This document shows, piece by piece, positions 16,587 through 25,131 of a stretch of 64,000 nt of DNA (position 1 is its first letter; each line of letters begins with the position of its first letter). The translations under genes were made by a program, and so were the position numbers. Source of the DNA: a virus; the IMG/VR virus record IMGVR_UViG_3300033149_004116, positions 36,023 through 100,022 of that record. The stretch is one strand, 5' to 3'. The notes beneath the pieces were generated by a model that made no database searches, was not told where the DNA came from, and saw only the letters and a list, made by a program, of their open reading frames with translations.

Positions 16587-16964
16587 CTAATATGATTTGA
16601 CAGTTTTTGCCCTCCAATTTACCGTCTCTCTGATCCATCCATCATCAGGAATCTCGAAGTCCCAAGTTTCTATTGAACACCCACTGAGAACTATTGCATT
16701 AGTTGCCATAGACGCTTGAATATCAAAGGTTGTAAGCTGTGTAGTTCCTAAAGCGGCGGTAGCAAATAAAGTAACATCTATGAAGCCTCTCTCTATTGTT
16801 CCAGTAATTTCCCTTCTTGCCTCCCTTCTCGCCGCCAGATCGTAATTTCCAAGCTCGAAGAAGGTTTGAAGACCTCTATCTATCGTTATGGTTCCATTCG
16901 CGAATCCCACTTCCGTTCCGCCTTTATAGATATGTCCTTCCCAATGTCTTTTTGCAACAGACAT
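16587..16964 (-). CDS. Tail tube protein, copy 1
   Basis: This 125-residue protein is the first gene of the minus-strand tail module. It has the tail-tube layout, with HIYKGGTEVGFANGTITIDR at the N-terminus, an EITGTIERGFIDVTLFA central strand pair, and the shared SGCSIETWDFEIPDDGW block near the end. It is slightly shorter than its paralogue. The divergent gap upstream (16965-17085) holds promoters for both directions. Confidence 0.75.
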   Translation of the reverse strand: MSVAKRHWEGHIYKGGTEVGFANGTITIDRGLQTFFELGNYDLAARREARREITGTIERGFIDVTLFATAALGTTQLTTFDIQASMATNAIVLSGCSIETWDFEIPDDGWIRETVNWRAKTVKSY

Positions 16965-17085
16965 TTTCTATCGTTCTCTATTTTATCTTTACTCATTATT
17001 AAATGTTTCTCGTAAAGCATATTTATTCAATTAACCATACAAAAGATTTATATTGATCTTTGAGTGAAATATAATTGAAATCTGA

Positions 17086-17478
17086 ATGAATGACGAAAGA
17101 GTGAAATCCCTCTTAAATTCTGGTATTAAATGTATTGGAGATATTGACAGATGTAATGATTGTGGTAGTAGAACTAATCTCTTATTTCATCATATATCTT
17201 ATGACCCCGAAATTGTTCAGGTTCTCTGCGAAAGTTGTAATATCAAATTTCATAAAAAACACCCAGATATTAAAATTTCAAGCACATATAAAAGAAGAAT
17301 AAAGGGGAAGCCAGCATACACCACAATCACGTTAAAAAAACAATTGAAGCGAGACATGGAAGATTTTTGTGATGAAATGCGCATTCCTAGACATTACAGT
17401 TGGGGGGATGTCATAGAAATGTTAATGAAAGAATACAGAAAATATCAAATGATTAAAAATAGATATAAATTAAGATAA
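17086..17478 (+). CDS. HNH-type zinc protein with C-terminal ribbon-helix-helix-like domain
   Basis: Residues 20-60 carry an HNH-like core: CNDCG, LLFHHISYDPE and LCESCNIKFHKKHP, with two cysteine pairs and the double histidine. Residues 75-125 (AYTTITLKKQLKRDMEDFCD, then HYSWGDVIEMLMKEYRKYQ) match a ribbon-helix-helix DNA-binding pattern. The combination suggests a sequence-specific DNA-binding or cutting protein, possibly a stand-alone homing-type nuclease. A TATA-like AAAAGATTTATATTG lies upstream. It stands alone on the plus strand and its 3' end overlaps the convergent glycosyltransferase by 9 bases. Confidence 0.7.
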   Translation: MNDERVKSLLNSGIKCIGDIDRCNDCGSRTNLLFHHISYDPEIVQVLCESCNIKFHKKHPDIKISSTYKRRIKGKPAYTTITLKKQLKRDMEDFCDEMRIPRHYSWGDVIEMLMKEYRKYQMIKNRYKLR

Positions 17479-18528
17479 TTCTTTAATGAATTTTATATAT
17501 TCTTTTTCATATCTCTCCCAAGGAAAAGCTTCTATCACTTTTCTTGCATTCGCTCCCATCCTCTTTGCTTGATTCCTATTATCATACAACCATTGAAGCT
17601 TTTCTGCTATTGCTATGTAATTTTTTGGTGGAACAATAAACCCGTTCATTCCATTATAGACGTGTTGATATGTCCCCATATTTTCAGATATTATCACGGG
17701 CAATCCGCAAGACATGGCTTCTAACGCCGCCAGAGGGTTGCCATCTTCAATAGCTGGAAGACAAAAAACGTCAGAATTTTGATAAGATTTAACCAAGTCA
17801 GGAACCCACCCCCATTTCACATTTTTAATATCTTCAAAATATTTAGCTACACTTTTATCTACTCCAGCAACTATTAGTTCTGCATTTTTAAAATCCAATT
17901 TTTTCCAAGTAGCAAGTAGATAAACCAATCCTTTTCTAATCCAATTGCTTCCAACATAAATCACTCTGAATTTATCATCTTCCACATCATCGCTTTTCGG
18001 TTTAAATTTATTCAAATCGACTCCAAATGGGATTATTTTTGCTTTATATTCCAATCCATATTTTTTTAAAGATTTATATATCCATTCTGAGGGTATTAAA
18101 ATATGATCTGCTATTTCCATTTCTTTTATTATTTTTTTCTCCAACGTTGGGTTAATCATATTCGTTCCCATCTCTCCTTGGAGAAGCTCTTTTTGTAGAG
18201 AAATATGCGCACTGTAAAGATTGATTAATTTGATCGACTTGGGAAATTCTCTCATAGTAAAGAGTGAGTGAGAACACCACGATTGAAGAATTTCTGGCGG
18301 AGATTTCATATTTAATGCAACATATCCATCGAAAAATATATCCTGTTGTTCATAACTTCCTACCGACTGAGGGACTTTGTGAAATTTTTCTTTTGGAATC
18401 CCTATTAATTCCGTAGCATAAATTTTATCAATCAGTTTCTCATCATATAATGGTTTTACTTGGTGAAATGCCGTTCTTCCAATTCCTCCCGCTCCAATAT
18501 CCATTTTTCCAGAATAAGTTACTTTCAT
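17470..18528 (-). CDS. GT4-family glycosyltransferase
   Basis: This 352-residue GT-B enzyme has an N-terminal MKVTYSGKMDIGAGGIGRTA loop, the inter-domain FGVDLNKFKP, the second-domain start FRVIYVGSNWIRKGL, and the donor-binding EDGNPLAALEAMSCGLPVII motif with its E-x7-E pair. It transfers a sugar from a nucleotide donor, retaining configuration. It is the last gene of the 17-28 kb glycan operon and starts right at the preceding stop. The acceptor is unknown; virion proteins or host surface glycans are both possible. Confidence 0.92.
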   Translation of the reverse strand: MKVTYSGKMDIGAGGIGRTAFHQVKPLYDEKLIDKIYATELIGIPKEKFHKVPQSVGSYEQQDIFFDGYVALNMKSPPEILQSWCSHSLFTMREFPKSIKLINLYSAHISLQKELLQGEMGTNMINPTLEKKIIKEMEIADHILIPSEWIYKSLKKYGLEYKAKIIPFGVDLNKFKPKSDDVEDDKFRVIYVGSNWIRKGLVYLLATWKKLDFKNAELIVAGVDKSVAKYFEDIKNVKWGWVPDLVKSYQNSDVFCLPAIEDGNPLAALEAMSCGLPVIISENMGTYQHVYNGMNGFIVPPKNYIAIAEKLQWLYDNRNQAKRMGANARKVIEAFPWERYEKEYIKFIKELS

Positions 18529-18732
18529 TTAAATCATCCTTTTATGTAGAAAAATTCTATGAGCATAAGGCAGGATACAAGTATATTGTCTTATGATGGT
18601 TCCCTTCTGAGTTGAGTCCGGAAGAAAATCTACATCTGCTTGATAACATTCCATACAGAAACCATAGCAGGCATTTCTCCGCCCCGCTCTGGGATGTATT
18701 CTTTCCTTTATCCTCCCTCTTTTTTCCCTCAT
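18529..18732 (-). CDS. Small Cys-containing protein within the glycan operon
   Basis: I do not recognise this 67-residue protein. It is basic at the N-terminus and carries CYGFCMECYQADVDF, three closely spaced cysteines that could bind a metal. Its ATG overlaps the upstream stop by 4 bases and its stop abuts the next start, so the tight packing supports a real gene. Confidence 0.55.
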   Translation of the reverse strand: MREKRGRIKERIHPRAGRRNACYGFCMECYQADVDFLPDSTQKGTIIRQYTCILPYAHRIFLHKRMI

Positions 18733-19610
18733 TTCAATAACTCCACAAGTTTATCTTTAAGGAGGTGGCGCTTATATACTTTTTGTTGTCCCGCTCTTGC
18801 AATTTCCTCCCTTTCCTCCTCATCCTCCAAATATTTCAATATCAATCTCTTTGCCTCTTTAATTGTGTCATAAGCAATATATTCCTTTCCTTTAACCAAA
18901 CATTTTTCTAGCCCAGTTCCAGTATCAGATATTAAGGCAGTTCTACTTGCTGGGGCTTCTATAGAACGCATATTTGGAGTTTTTCCCCTTACATAATGAG
19001 CATTAAGAATTAATTTTGATGAAGAATATGCTTTATATAATTCATCCCAATAAATGGCATTTCCCGCCCAATTGGGAGTCTTTTTGCTCCAAGAATTTCC
19101 CCATATTTTTGAAGTCCAAGGCATATTTCGCATAATATTAATTATTCTTTTGCTCCTCTCTGGATGTGATGTGCCACAAAAAACCAAATCTGACTTATAT
19201 TTTTCATCTGTAGTTTCTATTCTTCTATGAATATCCGAATCGATTCCAGTAGCCATCCAAGGATGACCCCATCCTTCTTCAACTACATAATATTTATCAT
19301 ATACATCAATATAATCATCAAAGTCTGAATATCTAAGAGGGGAATCAAACCACCACAAGACTTTTTTTGCTGGAATATCTTTAATAACATTAGGATATAA
19401 TCCCCTTCCTTTGATAGATAGAATATAATCAAAATCTATTGCCTTGGTTATTTCTTCTAGATATTCATTTGTATATTTTGCTCCATAATTATATATTAAA
19501 GCTCTATGATCGAATCTATATATCATAAATCCCATTTTTTGGAGAACGTGATAAATAACATGAGAATATGCGCCCATTTGATAAGTAGAAATCAATAATA
19601 TATTTTTCAT
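18729..19610 (-). CDS. CgeB-like glycosyltransferase
   Basis: This 293-residue protein has the shape of the CgeB/Glyco_trans_1_2 group: KNILLISTYQMGAYSHVIYH, a mid-region KVLWWFDSPLRYSDFDD, the second Rossmann start SDLVFCGTSHPERSKRII, and a C-terminal block KLILNAHYVRGKTPNMRSIE with PASRTALISDTGTGLE. These enzymes are GT-B transferases found in spore-coat and phage glycosylation loci. GGAGAGAAC precedes the start. It lies directly downstream of a decayed sulfotransferase-like reading. Confidence 0.82.
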   Translation of the reverse strand: MKNILLISTYQMGAYSHVIYHVLQKMGFMIYRFDHRALIYNYGAKYTNEYLEEITKAIDFDYILSIKGRGLYPNVIKDIPAKKVLWWFDSPLRYSDFDDYIDVYDKYYVVEEGWGHPWMATGIDSDIHRRIETTDEKYKSDLVFCGTSHPERSKRIINIMRNMPWTSKIWGNSWSKKTPNWAGNAIYWDELYKAYSSSKLILNAHYVRGKTPNMRSIEAPASRTALISDTGTGLEKCLVKGKEYIAYDTIKEAKRLILKYLEDEEEREEIARAGQQKVYKRHLLKDKLVELLK

Positions 19611-19623
19611 TTTTGTTCTCTCC

Positions 19624-20025
19624 TTAAATTTTATACCTTTTTGGATAATTAAAATCTTTTATTATTTTTTCACATTTTTCTTCTATCATAAGGTCAAACC
19701 CTCTCACAGCTTAATCTCGATGTTGATTGATTAATGTTTCCTATTGGTGGAAATCTTTTTCTGTTAAATGATGTTCTTTTATATTTTCCTTCCATCCATA
19801 GCTCCAACAAGCTCCCTTCCAGCTTTCTGGATTTCTCAGAGATCGTGGCAGAATGTGATATAAACCATTCATAGCTTCATCCTCTTGATACTTGTCTCTT
19901 CCGGAATAACAATAAATTTTATCGTGTCGTCTCAACATATTACAGAAAAGCGTAAGTCCGCCGTGAGGATAGCCAATTATATATATAGGCTTGAAAGGTA
20001 TAAAATCTGCTTTTAGACTTCTAAT
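19624..20025 (-). pseudogene. Decayed sulfotransferase-like gene
   Basis: One minus-strand frame between 20025 and 19624 reads as coding but is broken. It begins with a P-loop-like 5'-phosphosulfate-binding pattern (KPIYIIGYPHGGLTLFCNML, with HGGL instead of the usual RSGT). It continues through SWKGACWSYGWKENIKEHHL, meets TAG at 19741, resumes for nine codons to TAA at 19711, and then in the same frame gives GFDLMIEEKCEKIIKDFNYP, like a sulfotransferase C-terminus. No ATG, GTG or TTG precedes the P-loop; an ATT at 20025 is well placed behind GGAGGGAG. The total is about 130 codons, half the usual length. Sulfate transfer to a glycan would have fitted this locus. Confidence 0.55.
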
Positions 20026-20026
20026 C

Positions 20027-20530
20027 TTATTGCTCCCTCCAAATGAAATCTTGATAAATTCCTCGTCCAGTTTTGATGACTTCTAATATTTCCTCAAAAC
20101 TAACTGGATATCCTCGCCAGACATCAACACCTACATTAATTACAATTTTCGACCCCCTTCTTCGCACCTTCCATTTTTCGTGAATATGACCACAGAGATT
20201 GTATTTAAATCTAAAATCTGGCTCGTGACTTATATGCCAATCAATTCCTCCATAATTTATAGTTGCCGAATTGATGACTGCATATTTATTTAATCGATCA
20301 TGACTGCCTTTAATAAAGATAATATAACCATTAAGCGAATCAATAAAGTGTTGAACGTTCTTAAATGCAAAATCACCAAGATGAATAACCAAGTCGTCTT
20401 TGGCGACTCTTTCGTTCCATCGTCGTATCAGTTCTTGATTCATATGTTCGACACTTTTAAACGGTCTTTTACAGTAGGTAATAATATTTTTATGTGAGAA
20501 ATGATGATCTGATGTCACAAATTTCCTCAT
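20027..20530 (-). CDS. Calcineurin-like metallophosphoesterase
   Basis: This 167-residue protein has the complete metal-binding set of compact phosphoesterases: SDHHFSHKNI (residues 7-16), HLGDFAF, KGSHDRL (the usual GNHD with Asn replaced by Ser), WHISHEPDF and GHIHEKW. Bacterial and phage relatives act on nucleotides or small phosphodiesters. It lies in the glycan locus, with 24 bases between it and the upstream methyltransferase gene. The substrate is unknown. The Asn to Ser change in the catalytic loop may lower or shift activity. Confidence 0.88.
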   Translation of the reverse strand: MRKFVTSDHHFSHKNIITYCKRPFKSVEHMNQELIRRWNERVAKDDLVIHLGDFAFKNVQHFIDSLNGYIIFIKGSHDRLNKYAVINSATINYGGIDWHISHEPDFRFKYNLCGHIHEKWKVRRRGSKIVINVGVDVWRGYPVSFEEILEVIKTGRGIYQDFIWREQ

Positions 20531-20554
20531 ATTATCTCACAATTTCTTATAATT

Positions 20555-21241
20555 TTAATCGTCACTTCTTTCTCCAATTACCAATAGATTTCCAAACCAG
20601 TCCAAACCCATAGCCAAGCAAATTCTTTCCTGAAATTCATTAATTGATCTCATTTCGTCAGCTTTGTTGGGTTCTCTCCTCATTCTATCTTCTCTCAAAG
20701 CATGATAACCCTTCCCCCGCCATATCTGGACTTTTTCAAAGTCAAAATGTTTGCAAAGTCCATATAGAAATTCATAAGAGTAAAAGGTAGTATGTTGAGG
20801 ATCAACAAACATATAATCAAAACACAAAGGATTTGGAGTCATTATTATGATTTTATTATCAATATAAGGATTTAAAGTTTTAATAGTGGTATATGCCTCC
20901 TCCAATTTCATATGTTCCATAATATTTAACATTATTAAAGCATCAAATTCTCTTATTCTCCTTCCTATGATAAATTCATCTACGTCTTTAAAGAGGGGGA
21001 AGTTAGTTACGAGCGATGGGTCATTATCTATCCCCACATACTCCCCCGAAAAATTATTGGGCAATAGTGCCTCATTATACAGGTTTCCTCTGCCACATCC
21101 AAAATCTACTATCTTCATTTTCGGAGCCAACTCAGACAAAATTAGAGGATATTCGTGTTTGAATGACGGATATGAATAAATAGGCTGTAACTTATTTCTA
21201 TATTTCATTAGTTCCCCATATGGGACTTTAGTGATGTTCAT
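20555..21241 (-). CDS. Class I SAM-dependent methyltransferase
   Basis: This 228-residue protein carries the Rossmann methyltransferase motifs: MKIVDFGCGRGNLYNEA (motif I), GEYVGIDNDPSL (acidic loop), FDALIMLNIMEH (motif IV) and KIIIMTPNP (motif V). It lies inside the glycan operon between an epimerase and a phosphoesterase, so methylation of a sugar or small polar acceptor is plausible. The C-terminal region has a conserved-looking HALREDRMRREPNKADEMRS segment of unknown role. Confidence 0.85.
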   Translation of the reverse strand: MNITKVPYGELMKYRNKLQPIYSYPSFKHEYPLILSELAPKMKIVDFGCGRGNLYNEALLPNNFSGEYVGIDNDPSLVTNFPLFKDVDEFIIGRRIREFDALIMLNIMEHMKLEEAYTTIKTLNPYIDNKIIIMTPNPLCFDYMFVDPQHTTFYSYEFLYGLCKHFDFEKVQIWRGKGYHALREDRMRREPNKADEMRSINEFQERICLAMGLDWFGNLLVIGERSDD

Positions 21242-21242
21242 A

Positions 21243-22247
21243 TTATTTTACCTTTACAGAATTGTATTTTAAGTTGAAAAATGCTTTGAGGCGCTTAATT
21301 CCCTCTTCAACCAAAATTGTCGGCTCCCAATCAAAAGCCTCCCTTGCTTTTTGAATATTTGAAATATAAATCTTCTGATCTGCGAGTCTCCAATTATGAT
21401 ATTTTATATTCTTGAATTCTTTATTGAAAAGTTTAATGAGTTCCAATACGGATATAGTATTTTTAAATCCCCCGCCAATGTTGAAAACTCCTCGTTCCTC
21501 GCTTTCAATAGCTTTATCAAACAAATTGACTAAATCATCTATGTATAGAATGTCTCTTACCTGCTTACCGTCACCAAAAATTTTTACAGTTCCTCCGCCT
21601 ATTATCAAATTTCCGAGATGATAAATCCATCCTTGATCTTCAGTTCCGCTCTGATCTGCTCCATATATACAGCTACATCTAAATACTTTATTATTTAAAC
21701 CATATATTTTCTCATAATCTTGAACGTATAAATCGCCCACGAGTTTGCTAACTCCATAAGGACTATGAATGCAACGATCTATTGGAAAATCTTCTCCGAT
21801 TGAAAACGTCTTATCAATAAATTCATATCTTGTTGATGTTTCTTCTATGGGAATCTTATTTACGTTATCTCCATAAACTTTATTTGTTGACATATAAATT
21901 ATCCCCGAATCGTTCTCTCTCGCGTATTCACACAATTCAAAAGTCCCCCTCGCATTATTTATAAAATCATATCTTGGATTCTTTAGGGAACGAGTTACAG
22001 CAGTTTGAGCGGCACAATGCAAAATTGTATCTATATCTCTCCCCATCTCCTTCCCCATCAAACCATTTATCCATCCAATATATTCTTTATGAATACATCT
22101 AATTCCGTTCTCGGCTAGAATTGAAGTTCTGTGGTTTCCGACATCATCTCGTCTATTATCTATAACTGCGACTTCATAGCCCTCCCCTTTAAAATGTAAA
22201 GCCAAATTAGAGCCTATAAATCCAAGCCCTCCAGTTATGAATATCAT
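21243..22247 (-). CDS. NAD-dependent sugar epimerase, CDP-paratose 2-epimerase-like
   Basis: This 334-residue extended-SDR enzyme starts with the NAD-binding FITGGLGFIGSN. The catalytic YGVSK has tyrosine and lysine in Y-x3-K spacing. Signatures closest to CDP-paratose/tyvelose 2-epimerase are HCAAQTAVTRSLKNPRYDF, the MSTNKVYGD motif and IYGADQSGTEDQGWIYHL. Those enzymes make CDP-tyvelose, a 3,6-dideoxy sugar. No other dideoxysugar genes are visible, so the host may supply the precursor, or the specificity may differ. The gene starts at the stop of its upstream neighbour. Confidence 0.85.
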   Translation of the reverse strand: MIFITGGLGFIGSNLALHFKGEGYEVAVIDNRRDDVGNHRTSILAENGIRCIHKEYIGWINGLMGKEMGRDIDTILHCAAQTAVTRSLKNPRYDFINNARGTFELCEYARENDSGIIYMSTNKVYGDNVNKIPIEETSTRYEFIDKTFSIGEDFPIDRCIHSPYGVSKLVGDLYVQDYEKIYGLNNKVFRCSCIYGADQSGTEDQGWIYHLGNLIIGGGTVKIFGDGKQVRDILYIDDLVNLFDKAIESEERGVFNIGGGFKNTISVLELIKLFNKEFKNIKYHNWRLADQKIYISNIQKAREAFDWEPTILVEEGIKRLKAFFNLKYNSVKVK

Positions 22248-23219
22248 CTAAATCTCCTCCAACAATCTGGAGAGAACATCCTTTCCTTTTTCATTCCTTC
22301 TTTCAGCCTCTTCTTGCATAAAAGAGAAGCATTTCATATTTAAGTCTTTTCTTTTAGTCTCAGATAGATTAACAATTTTCTTGATTTTTTCTGCCACTTC
22401 AAGAGGATTGTCCAAATTTTTGACTAAAAGATATTTCCACAACTTTTTATCTACCCATGATGTCATAACTGTAGATATTAAGCAAGGTCTTTCCATCGCA
22501 AAATGTTCTGCAACAACGTAATCAAAAGTTTCGGCATAGGTAACTTGAAGCCCTAATTTCATGGTTTGAATTGACTTGAAATAATTTTCTTGACTCATCC
22601 ATCCCATATCAGTAAAACGCAACTTTATTAATTGTGCAAAAAATTTATATCTCGGCTGAAGACCACTAAAATGTAGATGAACATCTGCTTTTTGCGCCCC
22701 GTGAATTTGTACCAGAGGGTTTTTTCTTGTATCTAGAGGACAAAATATGTCCACCCAATCCTTCCCCATTTCTAATGTATTGTCTTTAAATTTTTGTATA
22801 TTATTCCAATCAAAAGCATAAGGCAGATAAATCAGCTTCTCTTTTGGAATGAATTGTTTGAATAAATCAAAGTTTTGAGGAGTGCCTAAAACAACATAAT
22901 CTAGCAATTTGCTCATAACTATGTCCTTAATTAGGTGAATATAAGAAATTTCCATTCCGTTATTGGAGAAATCCATCTGACCGACGCTCGAAGTCCAGAA
23001 AAGCGCTGTAGGAATATTATGAATATAAAGTCTTTGTAATGCCTCGTAATAGATTGGATGCCACCCTCCCAATATCACCAATTTTCTGCCATCTACAGTT
23101 TCTTTGGATATTTCATCCGTATGTTGTGTTAATCCAGTTACATCATAGTGTTTTAATACCGAAGTAACCCCAGGATAGCTTTTAGGACACACGGTTATTA
23201 TCGGTTTGATTTCTCCCAT
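22248..23219 (-). CDS. GT-B glycosyltransferase
   Basis: This 323-residue protein is a divergent group-1 glycosyltransferase. The first Rossmann domain ends in LDYVVLGTPQNFDLFKQFIP, the hinge has LIYLPYAFDWNNI, and the donor site region is KLGLQVTYAETFDYVVAEHF with AMERPCLIST, where the E-x-F-x-A-x-E pattern replaces the more common EGxxxxxxE. It is embedded in the glycan operon, with no gap to its neighbours on either side. Confidence 0.8.
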   Translation of the reverse strand: MGEIKPIITVCPKSYPGVTSVLKHYDVTGLTQHTDEISKETVDGRKLVILGGWHPIYYEALQRLYIHNIPTALFWTSSVGQMDFSNNGMEISYIHLIKDIVMSKLLDYVVLGTPQNFDLFKQFIPKEKLIYLPYAFDWNNIQKFKDNTLEMGKDWVDIFCPLDTRKNPLVQIHGAQKADVHLHFSGLQPRYKFFAQLIKLRFTDMGWMSQENYFKSIQTMKLGLQVTYAETFDYVVAEHFAMERPCLISTVMTSWVDKKLWKYLLVKNLDNPLEVAEKIKKIVNLSETKRKDLNMKCFSFMQEEAERRNEKGKDVLSRLLEEI

Positions 23220-23543
23220 CTATTTAGCCTCATAAACCAATATTTCTCTCAAGTGAGGGACTATGTAAACTCTATTTTTTAAATAGAAGATTGGATATGT
23301 AAAATTCTTTATTTTTCTTTTAATCATTTTTTGGGGAATTAAAATTACAAATGGTTCTGTTTTAGCTTCTCCCCTCGCCTTTGCTATTTCATATATTATT
23401 TTCTTTTTAACGCCTTTTGATAGAACAAAATAGTTAAATTTGACAGTATAAATTACGTTGTCCGTCTCTTTGCCCTCACAAGTGGATATTTTATCATAAT
23501 AATAAATTTTACTATCCTCATATGCGTCGATATTTACAGCCAA
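23220..23543 (-). CDS. Hypothetical 107-residue beta-rich protein
   Basis: I do not recognise this protein. It is rich in aromatic and beta-branched residues (DSKIYYYDKIS, VIYTVKFNYFVLSKGVKKK, PIFYLKNRVYIVPHLREILV) and has no signal or membrane segment. It lies between two glycosyltransferases, with its stop abutting the next gene and a 1-base gap behind it, so it belongs to the operon. Confidence 0.6.
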   Translation of the reverse strand: MAVNIDAYEDSKIYYYDKISTCEGKETDNVIYTVKFNYFVLSKGVKKKIIYEIAKARGEAKTEPFVILIPQKMIKRKIKNFTYPIFYLKNRVYIVPHLREILVYEAK

Positions 23544-23544
23544 T

Positions 23545-24618
23545 TTATATTACCTCCTCAAAAGCTTCAATATATTTATCTCCAATTTTTTCTACTGAAT
23601 AATTTTCAACAACCCATTCTCTTCCCTTCTTTGCCTCTTTATAAGAATCTTCATTTTTAAGGACAGAAACAATTGCATCAATATCGCCCTGCTGAACAAA
23701 TGTAATGTCTGGACTTTGCCCCCACATTTCCATCAAAGATTTGCTCGTGCTTGCTAATACAGGTTTGTAACAAAGTAATGCTTCCCCAGCACAATATCCC
23801 ATTTGTTCTTTCCACACGGGAGTGTCTAGACTGTGGAATATGAATATATCAGCCCAATTATATATTTTTGGGAGTCTTTCGTATTCAGTCCAAGATTCTA
23901 ATAGTACCCTCTTGCCGTATTCGGGATGCTGCAAAATGATTTCATTCATATTCCCCCTGCCCCCAACAAACTTCAATATATAATTTTCACCCAATTTATC
24001 AAAGGCTCTTAAAATCACTTCTATTCCTTTTTCTTTTACAAGTCTTCCAACGTATAGTATTTTCTTCGGTTCCTTCCTCTCCTCAAAATGAATTTTAGGT
24101 TCTGGAACAAAAAGTTCTACATCCAAGCCTGTTTGTGGAAGTTGTATGACTCGTTTTGCTCCCTTTTCCAACAATATTCTTGATGCATCCTTATTGCCTC
24201 CAATTGCCAAATTTGCCTCTTTGATGACACAACTCTCCATCGTTCTCCAAGGCTGTGGATACGCCTTTCTGATATTTTCCCAAGTAAAAAAGGAGAAAGG
24301 TATATCAAAAAGTTTAGATACACCAAGTGCATTATATGCACAATAAGTAAATGGTTCTTGCATACAATAAATAATGTCTGGACTAAAATCTTTAATAATT
24401 TCGTGTAACTGAGGGAAATACCAAAAATTGGATATACTAGAGAAATAAGGGGGAAATAATTTTAATTCAAATCCGTTCCTTTTAATGGGATGATAGGTTT
24501 CCCCCGCATAATTTGGAATACATATAGAGAGAACTTTATGCCCGCGATTGGCTATATATTCCCACATTTTTCTTTGCCTATAATGCGCTCCAGAGTGGGA
24601 AATGAGAAGTATTCTCAT
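23545..24618 (-). CDS. GT4-family glycosyltransferase
   Basis: This 357-residue GT-B enzyme starts MRILLISHSGAHYRQRKMWE and shows the hinge TGLDVELFVP, the second-domain start KKILYVGRLVKEKGIEVILR, and the C-terminal donor region MGYCAGEALLCYKPVLASTS with a glutamate in the expected place. The N-terminal HSGAHYRQ resembles glycosyltransferases acting on surface polysaccharide. It is followed after 1 base by the next gene. Confidence 0.92.
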   Translation of the reverse strand: MRILLISHSGAHYRQRKMWEYIANRGHKVLSICIPNYAGETYHPIKRNGFELKLFPPYFSSISNFWYFPQLHEIIKDFSPDIIYCMQEPFTYCAYNALGVSKLFDIPFSFFTWENIRKAYPQPWRTMESCVIKEANLAIGGNKDASRILLEKGAKRVIQLPQTGLDVELFVPEPKIHFEERKEPKKILYVGRLVKEKGIEVILRAFDKLGENYILKFVGGRGNMNEIILQHPEYGKRVLLESWTEYERLPKIYNWADIFIFHSLDTPVWKEQMGYCAGEALLCYKPVLASTSKSLMEMWGQSPDITFVQQGDIDAIVSVLKNEDSYKEAKKGREWVVENYSVEKIGDKYIEAFEEVI

Positions 24619-24619
24619 A

Positions 24620-25030
24620 TTACTGCGCCACCCACAGCCCCTCGCCGCGAGGTATTGAAGTTATTTCGTCCTTTTTTGCGCCCACAACATCTTCCAATTT
24701 AAACCATCCTTTTATATAAGTTTCCTCTCCTAGTGGCAATGCTTTAATATAAATTTTGTCGGGGTTAATCATTTTTCTTCTCCTTCTAGCCGCGTCTTGT
24801 AATATATTAATTATCTGAGACTTATATTTAATAACTATTGACTCCTTTGTTAAGTTGCTTGTTTCAACTTGAAAGCATACAGCAACTATTTCATCATCTG
24901 ACTTTAGAAAGTCGGATAGTCTATTAAGACTGTATTCTATCAGGGGATATCTTGTCTTTAGAACCTCCCTCTCCTCCTTTTTATCTTTTATTTTCATCCC
25001 TCTTTTCTTCTTCTTTTTTCCTCTTGCCAT
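24620..25030 (-). CDS. Hypothetical protein with Lys-rich N-terminal tail
   Basis: I do not recognise this 136-residue protein. The first 25 residues are almost all Lys/Arg (MARGKKKKKRGMKIKDKKEE), and the rest reads as an alpha-beta domain with IEYSLNRLSDFLKSDDEIVA and INPDKIYIKALPLGEETYIK. The basic tail could bind nucleic acid or a polyanionic glycan. It overlaps the 45-codon gene upstream by 37 bases in another frame. Confidence 0.6.
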   Translation of the reverse strand: MARGKKKKKRGMKIKDKKEEREVLKTRYPLIEYSLNRLSDFLKSDDEIVAVCFQVETSNLTKESIVIKYKSQIINILQDAARRRRKMINPDKIYIKALPLGEETYIKGWFKLEDVVGAKKDEITSIPRGEGLWVAQ

Positions 25031-25131
25031 TTTTGGGCATCCTCCACATTTATTTCAATTGTCTTGTTCCCACTATTTATTACCAAAATAATGCTTGGGT
25101 CGAAAACGTTTAAAAATATTTTTCTTTTCAT
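24994..25131 (-). CDS. 45-residue small protein coupled to a glycosyltransferase
   Basis: This short gene was read by hand. Its ATG (25131) overlaps the glycosyltransferase stop as ATGA, the same coupling used by its neighbours. It encodes MKRKIFLNVFDPSIILVINS, then a strand GNKTIEINV and a basic helix ending QEEKRRRKEG. The overlap and regular strand-turn-strand pattern support a real gene; function is unknown. Confidence 0.5.
   Translation of the reverse strand: MKRKIFLNVFDPSIILVINSGNKTIEINVEDAQKWQEEKRRRKEG

Noticed and set aside
19711-19743. In-frame TAG in the sulfotransferase-like gene as pyrrolysine
   Set aside because: Reading through TAG gives only nine codons before TAA, so amber recoding alone does not restore the gene.
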